Made by a program: the position numbers and the translations under genes. Source: Mycobacterium sp. (GTDB taxonomy: Bacteria > Actinomycetota > Actinomycetes > Mycobacteriales > Mycobacteriaceae). Taken from it: a stretch of DNA of 64,000 nt. Shown one piece after another: positions 10,174 to 18,248 of the stretch (position 1 is the first letter of the stretch; each line of letters starts with the position of its first letter). The notes beneath the pieces were generated by a model. It saw nothing but the letters and a program-made list of their open reading frames with translations, was not told where the DNA came from and did no database searches. The stretch spans positions 186,001 to 250,000 of the forward strand of contig JACPVR010000013.1 in the NCBI GenBank assembly GCA_016197405.1. The letters run 5' to 3'.

Positions 10174-11888
10174 GCACCGTCGTAGGCTCGCACCTGCTCC
10201 CAGACCCGCCCGAACCGACCGGCGTCCACCACCGGCTTGCGCACCGCCGCGATCGCCCAGTCCTGTTGGGCTGCAGTCGAGCTCGGCTTGCCATGCAGAG
10301 CGATCGCATGCGCGGAGAAGTCCCGGATCTGGAAATCGAAGATCTGGTCGAGCAGGTCGCGGTCCAGTCCGATGAGGTCGGCCTGCTCCAGGATCAGTTG
10401 CCCGTAGACCACCAGGCTGAACAGATGCCCTACGACCAGGACGAAATCCAGATCGGCCTGCTGGTCGGCATCGGGAGCGGCATCGGTCAACAACGCCTTG
10501 AGCGCCAGTGCCTGCTCGTGGAATCGGGCCACGTTCGGGATGTCGGCATGCCGTTCGTATATCGGATTCCAGTCGGCGAATTGGACTTTGGACGCACCGC
10601 GGGCCGGTCCCTGATTCCAGAAGAACACGTCGTCAGCCGGATCGTCACGGGTTTCGATCTGCGGATACGTCGCCGGGTTGAACATGTAGTTCGGCATGAA
10701 CTTGAGGATCTGCGCGACGTTGACGTGCACGGTCCCCTCCAGCCGCGGCAGGCAGCCGATCAGCCGCGCCACCTCGGCGAAGTAGGTGTTCTTCTCGAAA
10801 CTCTTGGCGGCCAACACATCCTGTAACAGGGTGACGACGGTCTCGCCCTCCGAAGTCACCTTGGACTTGGTGACGGGATTGAACAGCAGGTATCGGCGGT
10901 CGTCGGGACCTGCACTGCGGAAGTAGTCGACGGCGCGGTCGCTGAACAGCTTCATCGCGATCAACCGGGCGTAGGCATCGACGAAACTGGCTCGCACATG
11001 GGGGAAGTCGGTCACCGGGTTGCCGTAGAGAATGCGATTGTTGGCGTGCGTGATGGCCTCGTAGAAGGCGTGCTCGCACATCCCGATCGACCCGCTGCAC
11101 AGATTGAACTTGCCGACGTTGACGGTGTTGAGCGCCGCCGAGAACGCCTCGGGGCCGGTGTCGAGGATGTCCTCCTCGCGGACCGGGTAGTCGTTGAGCC
11201 GGAAATTGCTGACGTACATCTGGCCGTGCACGACGTTGCCGATCAACTCGTAATTCGGGTGCGCGCTGTCGGCGACGAACCACACGTAGCCGTCGGCACC
11301 CTCGATGTCGTCGCGCCGGGAGAACACCGAAACCATGCCCGCCACATTGCCGTTGCCGATGTAGTACTTCTCTCCCGAGGCCCGAAACGCGATACCGTCC
11401 TCCGACGACGGCGTCAGCACCATGTCGGTGTGGTAGATGTCGGCGCCGTGTTCGCGTTCGGACAGCCCGAATGCCATTACCCCGCCGGCTTCGAGCTGAT
11501 CGGCGGCGCGCTGCATCGCCTCCTTGTTGTTGCTCTGCCAGATCGGTCCGAGGCCCAGGATGGTGACCTGTTCGGCGTACCAGTAGGCCAGACCGTAGAA
11601 GCCGAGGATTTCACTGAGGGCGGCATTGCGCGAGGTGTCCCAGCGCTTGTTCGGGTCGCCGTCGGCGTACTCCGAGGGTGTCAGGAACGTCGCGAAAATG
11701 CGTTCGCGGGCGATGAAGTCCAGGAAGTCGCTGACCCAGGCCGCCTCCAGGTCGTCGGCGAGCAGCCGGGTCTTGCCGCGCAGCTCGAACCATTCGATGA
11801 GCGCGCGCAGTTGGCGTCGGGTCTCGGGGTCGAATTGCTGCGGGTCATAGGTGATCGGATTGAGCAGCAGCCCGGTGTTGTTCGCCAT
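10155..11888 (-). CDS. Acyl-CoA dehydrogenase (FadE family)
   Basis: A 577-residue FAD flavoprotein catalysing the first, alpha-beta dehydrogenation step of acyl-CoA oxidation; electrons pass to ETF and then to EtfD, encoded at 24871. Visible: an N-terminal helical domain, the central flavin segment GVMAFGLSEREHGADIYHTD (the family's A-T-E-P region), GEKYYIGNGNVAG, then a long C-terminal helical domain (SIGMCEHAFYEAITHANNRI). It is longer than standard 380-residue FadEs, like the two-domain mycobacterial ones. The ATG is leaderless-type: TAAGTT (11895-11900) ends 6 nt before it. Substrate unknown. Confidence 0.85.
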   Translation of the reverse strand: MANNTGLLLNPITYDPQQFDPETRRQLRALIEWFELRGKTRLLADDLEAAWVSDFLDFIARERIFATFLTPSEYADGDPNKRWDTSRNAALSEILGFYGLAYWYAEQVTILGLGPIWQSNNKEAMQRAADQLEAGGVMAFGLSEREHGADIYHTDMVLTPSSEDGIAFRASGEKYYIGNGNVAGMVSVFSRRDDIEGADGYVWFVADSAHPNYELIGNVVHGQMYVSNFRLNDYPVREEDILDTGPEAFSAALNTVNVGKFNLCSGSIGMCEHAFYEAITHANNRILYGNPVTDFPHVRASFVDAYARLIAMKLFSDRAVDYFRSAGPDDRRYLLFNPVTKSKVTSEGETVVTLLQDVLAAKSFEKNTYFAEVARLIGCLPRLEGTVHVNVAQILKFMPNYMFNPATYPQIETRDDPADDVFFWNQGPARGASKVQFADWNPIYERHADIPNVARFHEQALALKALLTDAAPDADQQADLDFVLVVGHLFSLVVYGQLILEQADLIGLDRDLLDQIFDFQIRDFSAHAIALHGKPSSTAAQQDWAIAAVRKPVVDAGRFGRVWEQVRAYDGAYATRP

Positions 11889-11932
11889 GGCTCGAACTTA
11901 GTCCGCGCGGCTGAGAGGGCCACGCGGATTCA

Positions 11933-11988
11933 GACTGAAGCGTCGGCGGGATTCGTCGCCCGATCCCGCCCAGGCTTCAGCCTCAACG
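11933..11988. repeat. Dispersed palindromic repeat, copy 2
   Basis: CTGAAGC-gtc-GGCGGGAT (11935-11952) is complementary to ATCCCGCC-cag-GCTTCAG (11963-11980) with a 10-nt loop. The right arm is the reverse complement of copy 1 at 8352-8373 over 22 bp. It lies between two divergent genes, so it is not a terminator here; it looks like a REP- or MITE-like element. Confidence 0.65.
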
Positions 11989-12100
11989 CCCACGTTTCAG
12001 CATCGACGCTGCACCCGGGGCCGGCAGCCCAGGCCACAGCTTCATAACCATCACTGGCCACAGGTTTAACTCCTTTAACAGCATGGATACCCTGAACCCC

Positions 12101-12652
12101 ATGATCAGATGGGCGTCGGCCGGCACCGTGGCGATCGCCGCGGCCGCGCTCGTGGGTTGCAGCCAGCTGACCGGCGGTGACGCCGTCTGCCCAGGCTGCG
12201 GAACCGTTGCGGAACCGAGTTTCCCGACGTCGTCGCCGTCGGTGTCGAGCCCGGCGCCCAGCCCGTCGGCACCGCCGACTGCCCCCGGCACAACCGGCGC
12301 GGCCCCCGGCGGCCAGAACCTGCCCGCCAACGACCAGGGCTACGTCTACATCGAGACCAAGTCCGGCAAGACCCGTTGCCAGATCAACGAGACCGCCGTC
12401 GGCTGTGAATCCGAGTTCGAGAACTCCCCCGAGATCGACGGCGAGCAGGCCAACGGCGTCAACGTCACCGCCGGCGGCGAGGTGCGCTGGGTCGTCGGGA
12501 ACCTGGGCGATATCCCGACCGTGCCGATCGATTACGGCACCTACTCCGCGGTGGGCTGGACCATCTTCGCCGATGCGAGCGGCACCCGGTTCACCAACGA
12601 CCGCACCTATCACGGGATGTTCGTCGCCGTGGAGGGCGTGCAGACGTTCTGA
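12101..12652 (+). CDS. Lipoprotein (LpqJ-like)
   Basis: A 183-residue secreted protein with a lipoprotein signal: hydrophobic stretch then ALVGC, giving a lipidated Cys20. A Pro/Ser-rich linker (about 35-75) precedes a compact domain (YVYIETKSGKTRCQI, with further Cys in VGCESEF). Position downstream of iniC on the opposite strand and length (LpqJ is about 186 residues) match Rv0344c, but the name is a positional guess. The ATG at 12101 is preferred over 12083: TACCCT (12088-12093) ends 7 nt before it, giving a leaderless start, and it places the signal peptide correctly. Role unknown; located at the membrane outer face. Confidence 0.75.
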   Translation: MIRWASAGTVAIAAAALVGCSQLTGGDAVCPGCGTVAEPSFPTSSPSVSSPAPSPSAPPTAPGTTGAAPGGQNLPANDQGYVYIETKSGKTRCQINETAVGCESEFENSPEIDGEQANGVNVTAGGEVRWVVGNLGDIPTVPIDYGTYSAVGWTIFADASGTRFTNDRTYHGMFVAVEGVQTF

Positions 12653-12670
12653 CTGACTAGGCTGGCGCGA

Positions 12671-13609
12671 GTGGACTTCCGGGTATTCGTCGAACCGCAG
12701 CAGGGCGCCAGTTACGCCGACCAACTCTCCGTCGCGACAGCAGCCGAGTCGCTGGGGTATTCGGCTTTCTTCCGATCAGACCATTTCGTCGCGATGAGCG
12801 GTGACGGACTGCCCGGTCCGACCGACTCCTGGATCACCCTGGGGGCACTGGCCCGCGAGACCAGCCGCATCCGGCTGGGCACCATGGTCACCTCGGCAAC
12901 CTTCCGCTTCCCCGGCCCGCTGGCCATCTCGGTCGCACAGGTCGACGAAATGAGTGGTGGCCGTGTCGATCTCGGCATCGGTGCCGGTTGGTTCGAGAAG
13001 GAGCACGCCGCCTACGCCATCCCGTTCCCGCCGTTGCGCGAACGCTTCGACCGGCTCGAAGAGCAACTCGACATCCTGACCGGGTTGTGGACCACACCGG
13101 CCGGCGAAACCTTCGACTACACCGGCACGCACTACACCGTCACCGATTCACCGGCGCTGCCCAAACCCGCGCAGCGGCCGCACCCGCCCATCATCATCGG
13201 CGGGCACGGCGCCAAGCGGACACCGGCCCTGGCCGCCAAGTTCGCCAGTGAGTTCAACGTGCCGTTCGCGCCGCTGGAGGCCATCAAGACGCAGTTCGAC
13301 CGGGTGGCGACGGCGGTGGAAGCGGCAGGCCGGGCGCCCGGCGATATGACCTACTCCGCCTGCTTCGTGGTGTGCGCCGGTCGTGACGACGCCGAAGTGG
13401 CCCGCCGCGCCGACGCGATAGGCCGTGAGGTCGACGAATTGCACACCAACACCCCGCTGGTGGGAACACCTGCGCAGATCGTCGACAAACTCGGCGTATT
13501 CGCCGAGGCCGGTGTCACGCGGGTGTATCTGCAGGTGCTCGATCTGGGCGATCTGGACCACCTCGAATTGTTCGCCGACGGAGTCGTGGGTCAGCTGGGT
13601 TCGGACTGA
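12671..13609 (+). CDS. LLM-class F420-dependent oxidoreductase
   Basis: A 312-residue TIM-barrel enzyme of the luciferase-like family, using coenzyme F420 in mycobacteria. Visible: RVFVEPQQGASY at the first strand, FFRSDHFVAM, RIRLGTMVTSATFRFP, the flavin-site segment GRVDLGIGAGWFEKEHAAYA, and HPPIIIGGHG near the middle. It resembles the small subgroup beginning DFRVFxEPQ. Substrate unknown. GTG start: TAGGCT (12658-12663) ends 7 nt upstream and there is no ribosome site. It follows the lipoprotein stop by 18 bp but appears to have its own promoter. Confidence 0.85.
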   Translation: MDFRVFVEPQQGASYADQLSVATAAESLGYSAFFRSDHFVAMSGDGLPGPTDSWITLGALARETSRIRLGTMVTSATFRFPGPLAISVAQVDEMSGGRVDLGIGAGWFEKEHAAYAIPFPPLRERFDRLEEQLDILTGLWTTPAGETFDYTGTHYTVTDSPALPKPAQRPHPPIIIGGHGAKRTPALAAKFASEFNVPFAPLEAIKTQFDRVATAVEAAGRAPGDMTYSACFVVCAGRDDAEVARRADAIGREVDELHTNTPLVGTPAQIVDKLGVFAEAGVTRVYLQVLDLGDLDHLELFADGVVGQLGSD

Positions 13610-13630
13610 ACCGCGTTACTATCGGAACCC

Positions 13631-14242
13631 GTGGCGCGTAACGGAGAACCGGACGACGAATTTTTCAGCGAACCGACCCAGTACGCCGATTACAGCGGTG
13701 CTACCGGTGGCACGGGCGGGCAGCAGGCCTACAGCGAGTACCCGCAGCAGCCTGAGTACGGCTACCCCACCCAGTCGGGTGAGGTGCCGACACCGCCGCC
13801 CGAACAGCCCTGGTACCGCAAACCCGCCGCGTTGGTGAGCCTGGGTGCGCTGGCCGTCATCCTGGTGGCCCTGGTGATCTACGCGGTCGTGAGCCTGGCC
13901 GGGGGCGAGTCGAGCACCACCGACACCACCAGCAGCACCACGGCGCCGACGAGCACATCGGAGCAGACCGGCGGCTCCGAAGCCCCGGCCCCGGCGCCCG
14001 GTTCCACCGAGACGGTGACCGAATCCCCCACCGATACCGCGACCACGACGTCGCAGACCCCGACGACGACAACCACGACTCCCAGCACCACGACGACCAC
14101 GACCACCACGTCGCCGTCGGTCAGCACGAGTACGAGCACCAGCACCAGCACCAGCACGGTCACCGAGACGGTGACCAAGACGCCGACCCAGCAGCAGCCC
14201 ACGGTGCCGTCGGGCGGTCCCGAGCCCGGCGCCCAGGGCTGA
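13631..14242 (+). CDS. One-pass membrane protein with Thr/Ser-rich outer tail
   Basis: 203 residues: a Tyr/Gln/Gly-rich cytoplasmic segment (1-57), the motif PWYRKPAAL, one transmembrane helix (about 62-90), then a tail made almost entirely of Thr, Ser and Pro. No enzyme domain. The same plan (WY, helix, Thr-rich tail) recurs at 15922, 20359 and 61395. GTG start: TACTAT (13617-13622) ends 8 nt before it, so the mRNA is probably leaderless. Convergent with iniC across a tandem repeat. Such tails often hold O-mannosylation sites; that is inference. Confidence 0.75.
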   Translation: MARNGEPDDEFFSEPTQYADYSGATGGTGGQQAYSEYPQQPEYGYPTQSGEVPTPPPEQPWYRKPAALVSLGALAVILVALVIYAVVSLAGGESSTTDTTSSTTAPTSTSEQTGGSEAPAPAPGSTETVTESPTDTATTTSQTPTTTTTTPSTTTTTTTTSPSVSTSTSTSTSTSTVTETVTKTPTQQQPTVPSGGPEPGAQG

Positions 14243-14245
14243 TCC

Positions 14246-14368
14246 CGACTCGCTAGGCCCGAATCGCTCGCTCCTCAACCCCTCGTCCCTCGGGGCATCG
14301 TCGACTCGCTAAACCCGAACCGCTCGCTCCTCAACCCCTCGTCCCTCGGGGCATCGTCGACTCGCTAG
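14246..14368. repeat. Tandem direct repeat, 2.2 copies of a 56-bp unit
   Basis: Unit one (14246-14301) and unit two (14302-14357) differ at a few positions only, and a third partial copy (14358-14368) includes the iniC stop codon. Each unit holds GCTCGCTCCTC and CTCGGGGCATCGT. A diverged relative lies at 35505-35552. It fills the gap between two convergent genes. Confidence 0.85.
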
Positions 14369-15876
14369 CGCCCCTGCGCGGCGAACTGCGCGACCAGCGC
14401 CTCGGCACTGCGCACCGCGGCCCGGCACGCGCGGGTGGTGAACGGATCGTTGAGCGGGTGTTCGGCACGGCGCCGCCAGCGCTGCGACGCCGCGAACGCC
14501 GCACGCGGACCGTCATCGGGTGCCTCGGCGGTCAGCCCAAGCCTGCTGGCGGCGTCCGTACCCGACCCACCGATGATGCGGCGCAGTGAGGCCATCTCGT
14601 CGGGGTTCAATGTCGTTGGGCGCGAATGCAACTGGGACAGCAGTCGAAGCTCTTCGAAGGCATGGGTATCGGCCAGCAGCGGCTCGATGTCGGCGATGAT
14701 GTAAGGCGTGGCCCGGATCGGGTTGACCTCGACGAAGCGCCGCAGCGACAACAGCGCGGTGTGCGCCTTGAGCAGTTCGGAGCGCTGCGCGAAATGCTGG
14801 TCGATGACATCGCGCAGCGCCACCAACCCGCTGCGGTCCAGGAGTTCGTCGGCCAGTGACGCCGAATCGGTCACTCCGCCTGCAGATCCCGCGCGCAGCA
14901 GCGCCATCGATATCCGGATTCCGAACATGCCGAACCGGTCCAGCAGCCGGGCCCTGGTCGCGGCGTCGACCGGCAGCGCACTGTCCTCCCGGACGAACCG
15001 GTCCACCGACAGCATCGCCTTGTTCAGCTCGGCGGCGTCGACATCGGCCAGTTTCTGCAGCGCCACGAACTCGCTCTGGCGCAGGGTGCGCGCTGTCAGT
15101 GCCAGCAGCCCGGCCACCGGAACGACGGCCTGGCAGATCCCGGTCTTGTCCATCTCCGCGGTGAAGCGCGTCGCGACATCTTTGGCCGACAGCATGGCGT
15201 CGATACGGCCGGCGCCGATCTCGTCGGCCCGCGAGGCCACCCCGATGACGCCGAGCGCACCCGCCGATCCGCCGACCAGTTCGCCGATCTGTTTGAGCAG
15301 GGCGATATCGGCGGCGTTGAGGGTGCGCAGCAGGAACACCACGGCGTCGACCCGGGGTACGCCGTCGTCGGGCACCAGCAGCCGCAGCGTGCGTTCGGAG
15401 ACATCGCGGGACAGCGACGACGTGCCGGGGGTGTCGATGATGGTGGCGTCGATCAGCTCGGCGGCCGGCCATTCGACGTCGAGGTCGGCGACCGACGCGG
15501 CGTCGGCACCGGCCTGCAGCGCGCTCAGGTCGAAGGTCAGCCCCGCGGCGTCGCGCGCGATCGGCACATTGGTCCGGGCACCGCCGTAGAGATTGGCGGT
15601 CACCTTCGGGGTGGGGCCGTGCCGGAACCACGTCACGATCCGGGTCGCCTCGGTCGCGTCGGTCGGCGCGATGGTCTCTCCCACCAGCGCGTTGACCAGC
15701 GTGGATTTACCCGCCTTGAGCGAACCCGCGAGCGCGATGCGGATCGGCTGATTGAGCCGCCAGCCGATCCGGTCCAGTTCGGCGAAGATATCTGGTCGGT
15801 GCTGGAAGGCCGGCTCACCCTGGTAGGCGCGGACGGTGCCCTCCAGGATGGCGCGCACCTGGTCGCTCGTGCTCAT
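14365..15876 (-). CDS. iniC: IniC, isoniazid-inducible dynamin-like GTPase
   Basis: A 503-residue bacterial dynamin-like protein, partner of IniA in the cell-wall stress response. G1 P-loop GSLKAGKST at 51-59, switch region PTDATEATRIVTW at 71-83, G3 DTPG at 148-151; the rest is helical. Unlike iniA it has no clear membrane-insertion segment. The ATG at 15876 lies 9 nt behind TACACT (15886-15891), so it has its own nearly leaderless promoter. In M. tuberculosis iniA and iniC are contiguous; here a plus-strand gene separates them. Confidence 0.9.
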   Translation of the reverse strand: MSTSDQVRAILEGTVRAYQGEPAFQHRPDIFAELDRIGWRLNQPIRIALAGSLKAGKSTLVNALVGETIAPTDATEATRIVTWFRHGPTPKVTANLYGGARTNVPIARDAAGLTFDLSALQAGADAASVADLDVEWPAAELIDATIIDTPGTSSLSRDVSERTLRLLVPDDGVPRVDAVVFLLRTLNAADIALLKQIGELVGGSAGALGVIGVASRADEIGAGRIDAMLSAKDVATRFTAEMDKTGICQAVVPVAGLLALTARTLRQSEFVALQKLADVDAAELNKAMLSVDRFVREDSALPVDAATRARLLDRFGMFGIRISMALLRAGSAGGVTDSASLADELLDRSGLVALRDVIDQHFAQRSELLKAHTALLSLRRFVEVNPIRATPYIIADIEPLLADTHAFEELRLLSQLHSRPTTLNPDEMASLRRIIGGSGTDAASRLGLTAEAPDDGPRAAFAASQRWRRRAEHPLNDPFTTRACRAAVRSAEALVAQFAAQGR

Positions 15877-15885
15877 CGCTCGCCG

Positions 15886-15913
15886 AGTGTACGGGCGTGG
15901 GCAGGTCTAGATT
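15886..15913. promoter_or_regulatory. Back-to-back -10 elements for iniC and the antisense small membrane protein
   Basis: TACACT read on the minus strand (15886-15891) and TAGATT on the plus strand (15908-15913) are 16 bp apart, so the two divergent promoters overlap. Each ends 8-9 nt before its start codon (15876 and 15922). Confidence 0.55.
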
Positions 15914-15921
15914 GATTGCCC

Positions 15922-16341
15922 GTGGCGCCACACAACGAACCGGGCAACCAGGCCTGGTACCGAAGCCGGGCGGCCACCTTCACCGCAGGCGGTGCCGGTG
16001 CCGTCCTGGTGGCGGCTCTGGTGGTCACCGTGGTGCAGTTCTCCGACGAGTGGGGCCGCTCGGAGACGACGGTGCTGACGACCGTGCCGACCGTGGCGAC
16101 GACCACCGAGACCCGCGACAAGACGCCGTTCATCATCACACCCTCGGACACCTCGTCCTCCTTCCCCACCAGCGTCTCATTGTCGACCAGCGATTTCGGT
16201 CTGCCCCCGGAGACCACATCGTCGACCGACACCACCACCAGTTCGTCGCCGAGCACCGAATCCTCCGAGGACAGCACCCCGACCACAACCCGAAAACGCC
16301 CGCGGCTCAACGAAACCCGGACCGGGATCCCGCGCCCCTAG
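15922..16341 (+). CDS. Small one-pass membrane protein with Ser/Thr-rich tail, between iniC and iniA
   Basis: 139 residues: short cytoplasmic N-terminus, AWYRSRAATFTAG, one transmembrane helix (about 20-42), then a Ser/Thr/Pro-rich outer segment ending in a basic RKRPRLNETRTG tail. No known domain. GTG start 8 nt behind TAGATT. It is antisense to the ini transcript and its last 4 bp overlap the end of iniA. Similar plan to the protein at 13631. It may be a membrane partner of the Ini proteins, but only position suggests this. Confidence 0.7.
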   Translation: MAPHNEPGNQAWYRSRAATFTAGGAGAVLVAALVVTVVQFSDEWGRSETTVLTTVPTVATTTETRDKTPFIITPSDTSSSFPTSVSLSTSDFGLPPETTSSTDTTTSSSPSTESSEDSTPTTTRKRPRLNETRTGIPRP

Positions 16342-18167
16342 GCTCGCAGCTTGGCGACATTGTCGGCGACCTGGGTCAGGATGTTGAGCTGGCGTTCCAG
16401 TTCGGCCACCCGGGTGTTGCGCTCGGTCTCTTCCATCCGGGCGGCGGCGACCGCAGCCTGCAACGACTCGTTGAGTGAGCGGGTGGTCTGGTTGGCGATC
16501 TCACGGTAATGGTCACGCAGTTGGCGCTGGATGATCTTGAGCCGGTCGCGGGACTCCTTGCCGACGACGAAGGAGACGTCTTCGACGAACCGGCGCACAT
16601 TGGTCTTGGCTTCGTTGCGCACCCGCAGCATCCGGTTCTCCATATCCTCGCGATAGGCCTTACGGCCCAGCAGGAGGCCGGCGCCCAGCGAGAGCGGGTT
16701 GAACATGCCCAGGCCCGCGACCGAGGTCAGCATGCCGAACATCAGCACGCCACCATAGGAGCCACGCATGCTGGTGATGGCTTTGTGCCCGGCACCGATG
16801 GGCTTGGATTCCAGCCGGGCCAGCGATTTCAGACCCGAGAAGCCAGCGCCCATCTCCCTGGCGCTGACCTCGGGCATCTGGATGGCGTCCAGACCGGCCT
16901 CGACGAACGTGCGCGCCACCTCGGCGGCCAGCGCCTCGGCCCGCTGGTAGGCCCAGACGAAGTTGTCACCGACCGCGGTGGCCACCGCGTTCTCCACCTC
17001 GGCGCCGATCTCGGCCCAGTGCTGGGTGGGATCGCAGTCGTCGATGACAGCCTCGGTGTGCGCGGTGATGGCGCGGAACCGGGCCCGCAGGTCGTGGTCG
17101 ACATCGGCGGTCAGGTCGGCGATGCCGTCGTTGAGCACCTGCTGCCACAACGCGGTGTGCTGCAGGGCCTCGGCGGCCTCCTCCTTGCGCCGTTGCAGGT
17201 CTTCGGTGAGCCGACGGACATCGTCGGGGTCGTTGATCGCCGACAGCTCGGAGCGCACCGCGAGCGTGAGATGTTCTGCCGCCGCACTGATTTCGTCGAT
17301 CACCTGGTCGCGGACGCGATCGTTCTCCCGCGACAACACCTTCTCGGAGAGGAACTTCACGATCGCCGGGAAATTCGACTCCTCGTTGAGTTCCTTGTCA
17401 CCGTTTGCCACCGCATGGCTGCGCAACAACGACGAGGCCGGGATCATCGGCAGGGTCAGCCCGGCGCGCTGCAGATGCGCAGTGTTGGTGTCGACGATCT
17501 GGCGCCAATACGGGTAGAGGTCGGTCTTGGTGGCGATGACGGCACCCACCGGGCAGATCTCGTTGGCCTGACGCAGGAACCGCATCTCGGGCTCGGTGAA
17601 TTCCTGGCTGGTGTCGCTGACCATCAGCATGGCGTCGGCGTCGGGCAGCAGGCCCAGCGTCGCCGACAGGTGCGGTTGGCCATGGCCGCCCACCCCCGGA
17701 GTGTCGATGAAGGCCAGGCCGCCGGCCAGCAACGGACTGGGTGCGCTGACCTCGATTCGCAGCACCTCGCGGCCGCGGGCCTGTGGCGCGTTGCGCAGGT
17801 CGTGGCGGATGTCGTCGATCGGGATCTCGATCACTTCGGGTTGCGCCGGAACCTGCCCGGGGGCCGCGGCGACGACGAGGCGCGCCGACGCCGGTTCGCC
17901 GTGGCTCACCACGGTCACCGTCGCGGTGGTCTCGTCGTCTCCGACGCGCGCCACCGGCATGTTCAGCAGGGCGTTGAGCAGTTGGCTCTTGCCCTGTTTG
18001 AGCTGCCCGGCGATCACCACCCGGATCTGCGGGTCGGTGATGCGTTCGCGCGCGACGTCGAGGCGCGCTTTGAGGTCGCCGCGCTCGTTGAGTTCGGCGA
18101 TCCGGCCGGTGTGATCGATCAGCTCGACGATCACCTTGACCCGGCGGGGGTCCTCCGGTTGCGTCAC
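16338..18167 (-). CDS. iniA: IniA, isoniazid-inducible dynamin-like membrane GTPase
   Basis: A 609-residue dynamin-like protein that remodels membranes and contributes to tolerance of isoniazid and ethambutol in mycobacteria. G1 GQLKQGKS at 54-61, G3 DTPGVGGHG at 155-163, G4 TKTD at 213-216; long helical stalk; a hydrophobic hairpin (YGGVLMFGMLTSVAGLGMFN and following) near residue 475-515 for membrane insertion; coiled-coil C-terminus (ELERQLNILTQVADNVAKL). GTG start with AGGA about 8 nt upstream. A strong hairpin separates it from iniB. Confidence 0.93.
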   Translation of the reverse strand: MTQPEDPRRVKVIVELIDHTGRIAELNERGDLKARLDVARERITDPQIRVVIAGQLKQGKSQLLNALLNMPVARVGDDETTATVTVVSHGEPASARLVVAAAPGQVPAQPEVIEIPIDDIRHDLRNAPQARGREVLRIEVSAPSPLLAGGLAFIDTPGVGGHGQPHLSATLGLLPDADAMLMVSDTSQEFTEPEMRFLRQANEICPVGAVIATKTDLYPYWRQIVDTNTAHLQRAGLTLPMIPASSLLRSHAVANGDKELNEESNFPAIVKFLSEKVLSRENDRVRDQVIDEISAAAEHLTLAVRSELSAINDPDDVRRLTEDLQRRKEEAAEALQHTALWQQVLNDGIADLTADVDHDLRARFRAITAHTEAVIDDCDPTQHWAEIGAEVENAVATAVGDNFVWAYQRAEALAAEVARTFVEAGLDAIQMPEVSAREMGAGFSGLKSLARLESKPIGAGHKAITSMRGSYGGVLMFGMLTSVAGLGMFNPLSLGAGLLLGRKAYREDMENRMLRVRNEAKTNVRRFVEDVSFVVGKESRDRLKIIQRQLRDHYREIANQTTRSLNESLQAAVAAARMEETERNTRVAELERQLNILTQVADNVAKLRA

Positions 18168-18203
18168 TGGCGGGTCCTATCTGTCTCGTCCACGGTAGGC
18201 GCA

Positions 18204-18238
18204 GAAACGGCGGGGACCGTCCAGGTCCCCGCCGTTTC
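18204..18238. terminator. Perfect 15-bp hairpin between iniB and iniA
   Basis: GAAACGGCGGGGACC (18204-18218) is exactly complementary to 18224-18238 with a 5-nt loop. It begins 11 bp after the iniB stop and ends 37 bp before the iniA start. There is no U-run, so it may be a partial terminator, an attenuator or an mRNA end-protecting structure. Confidence 0.75.
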
Positions 18239-18248
18239 GTCATTCGGG

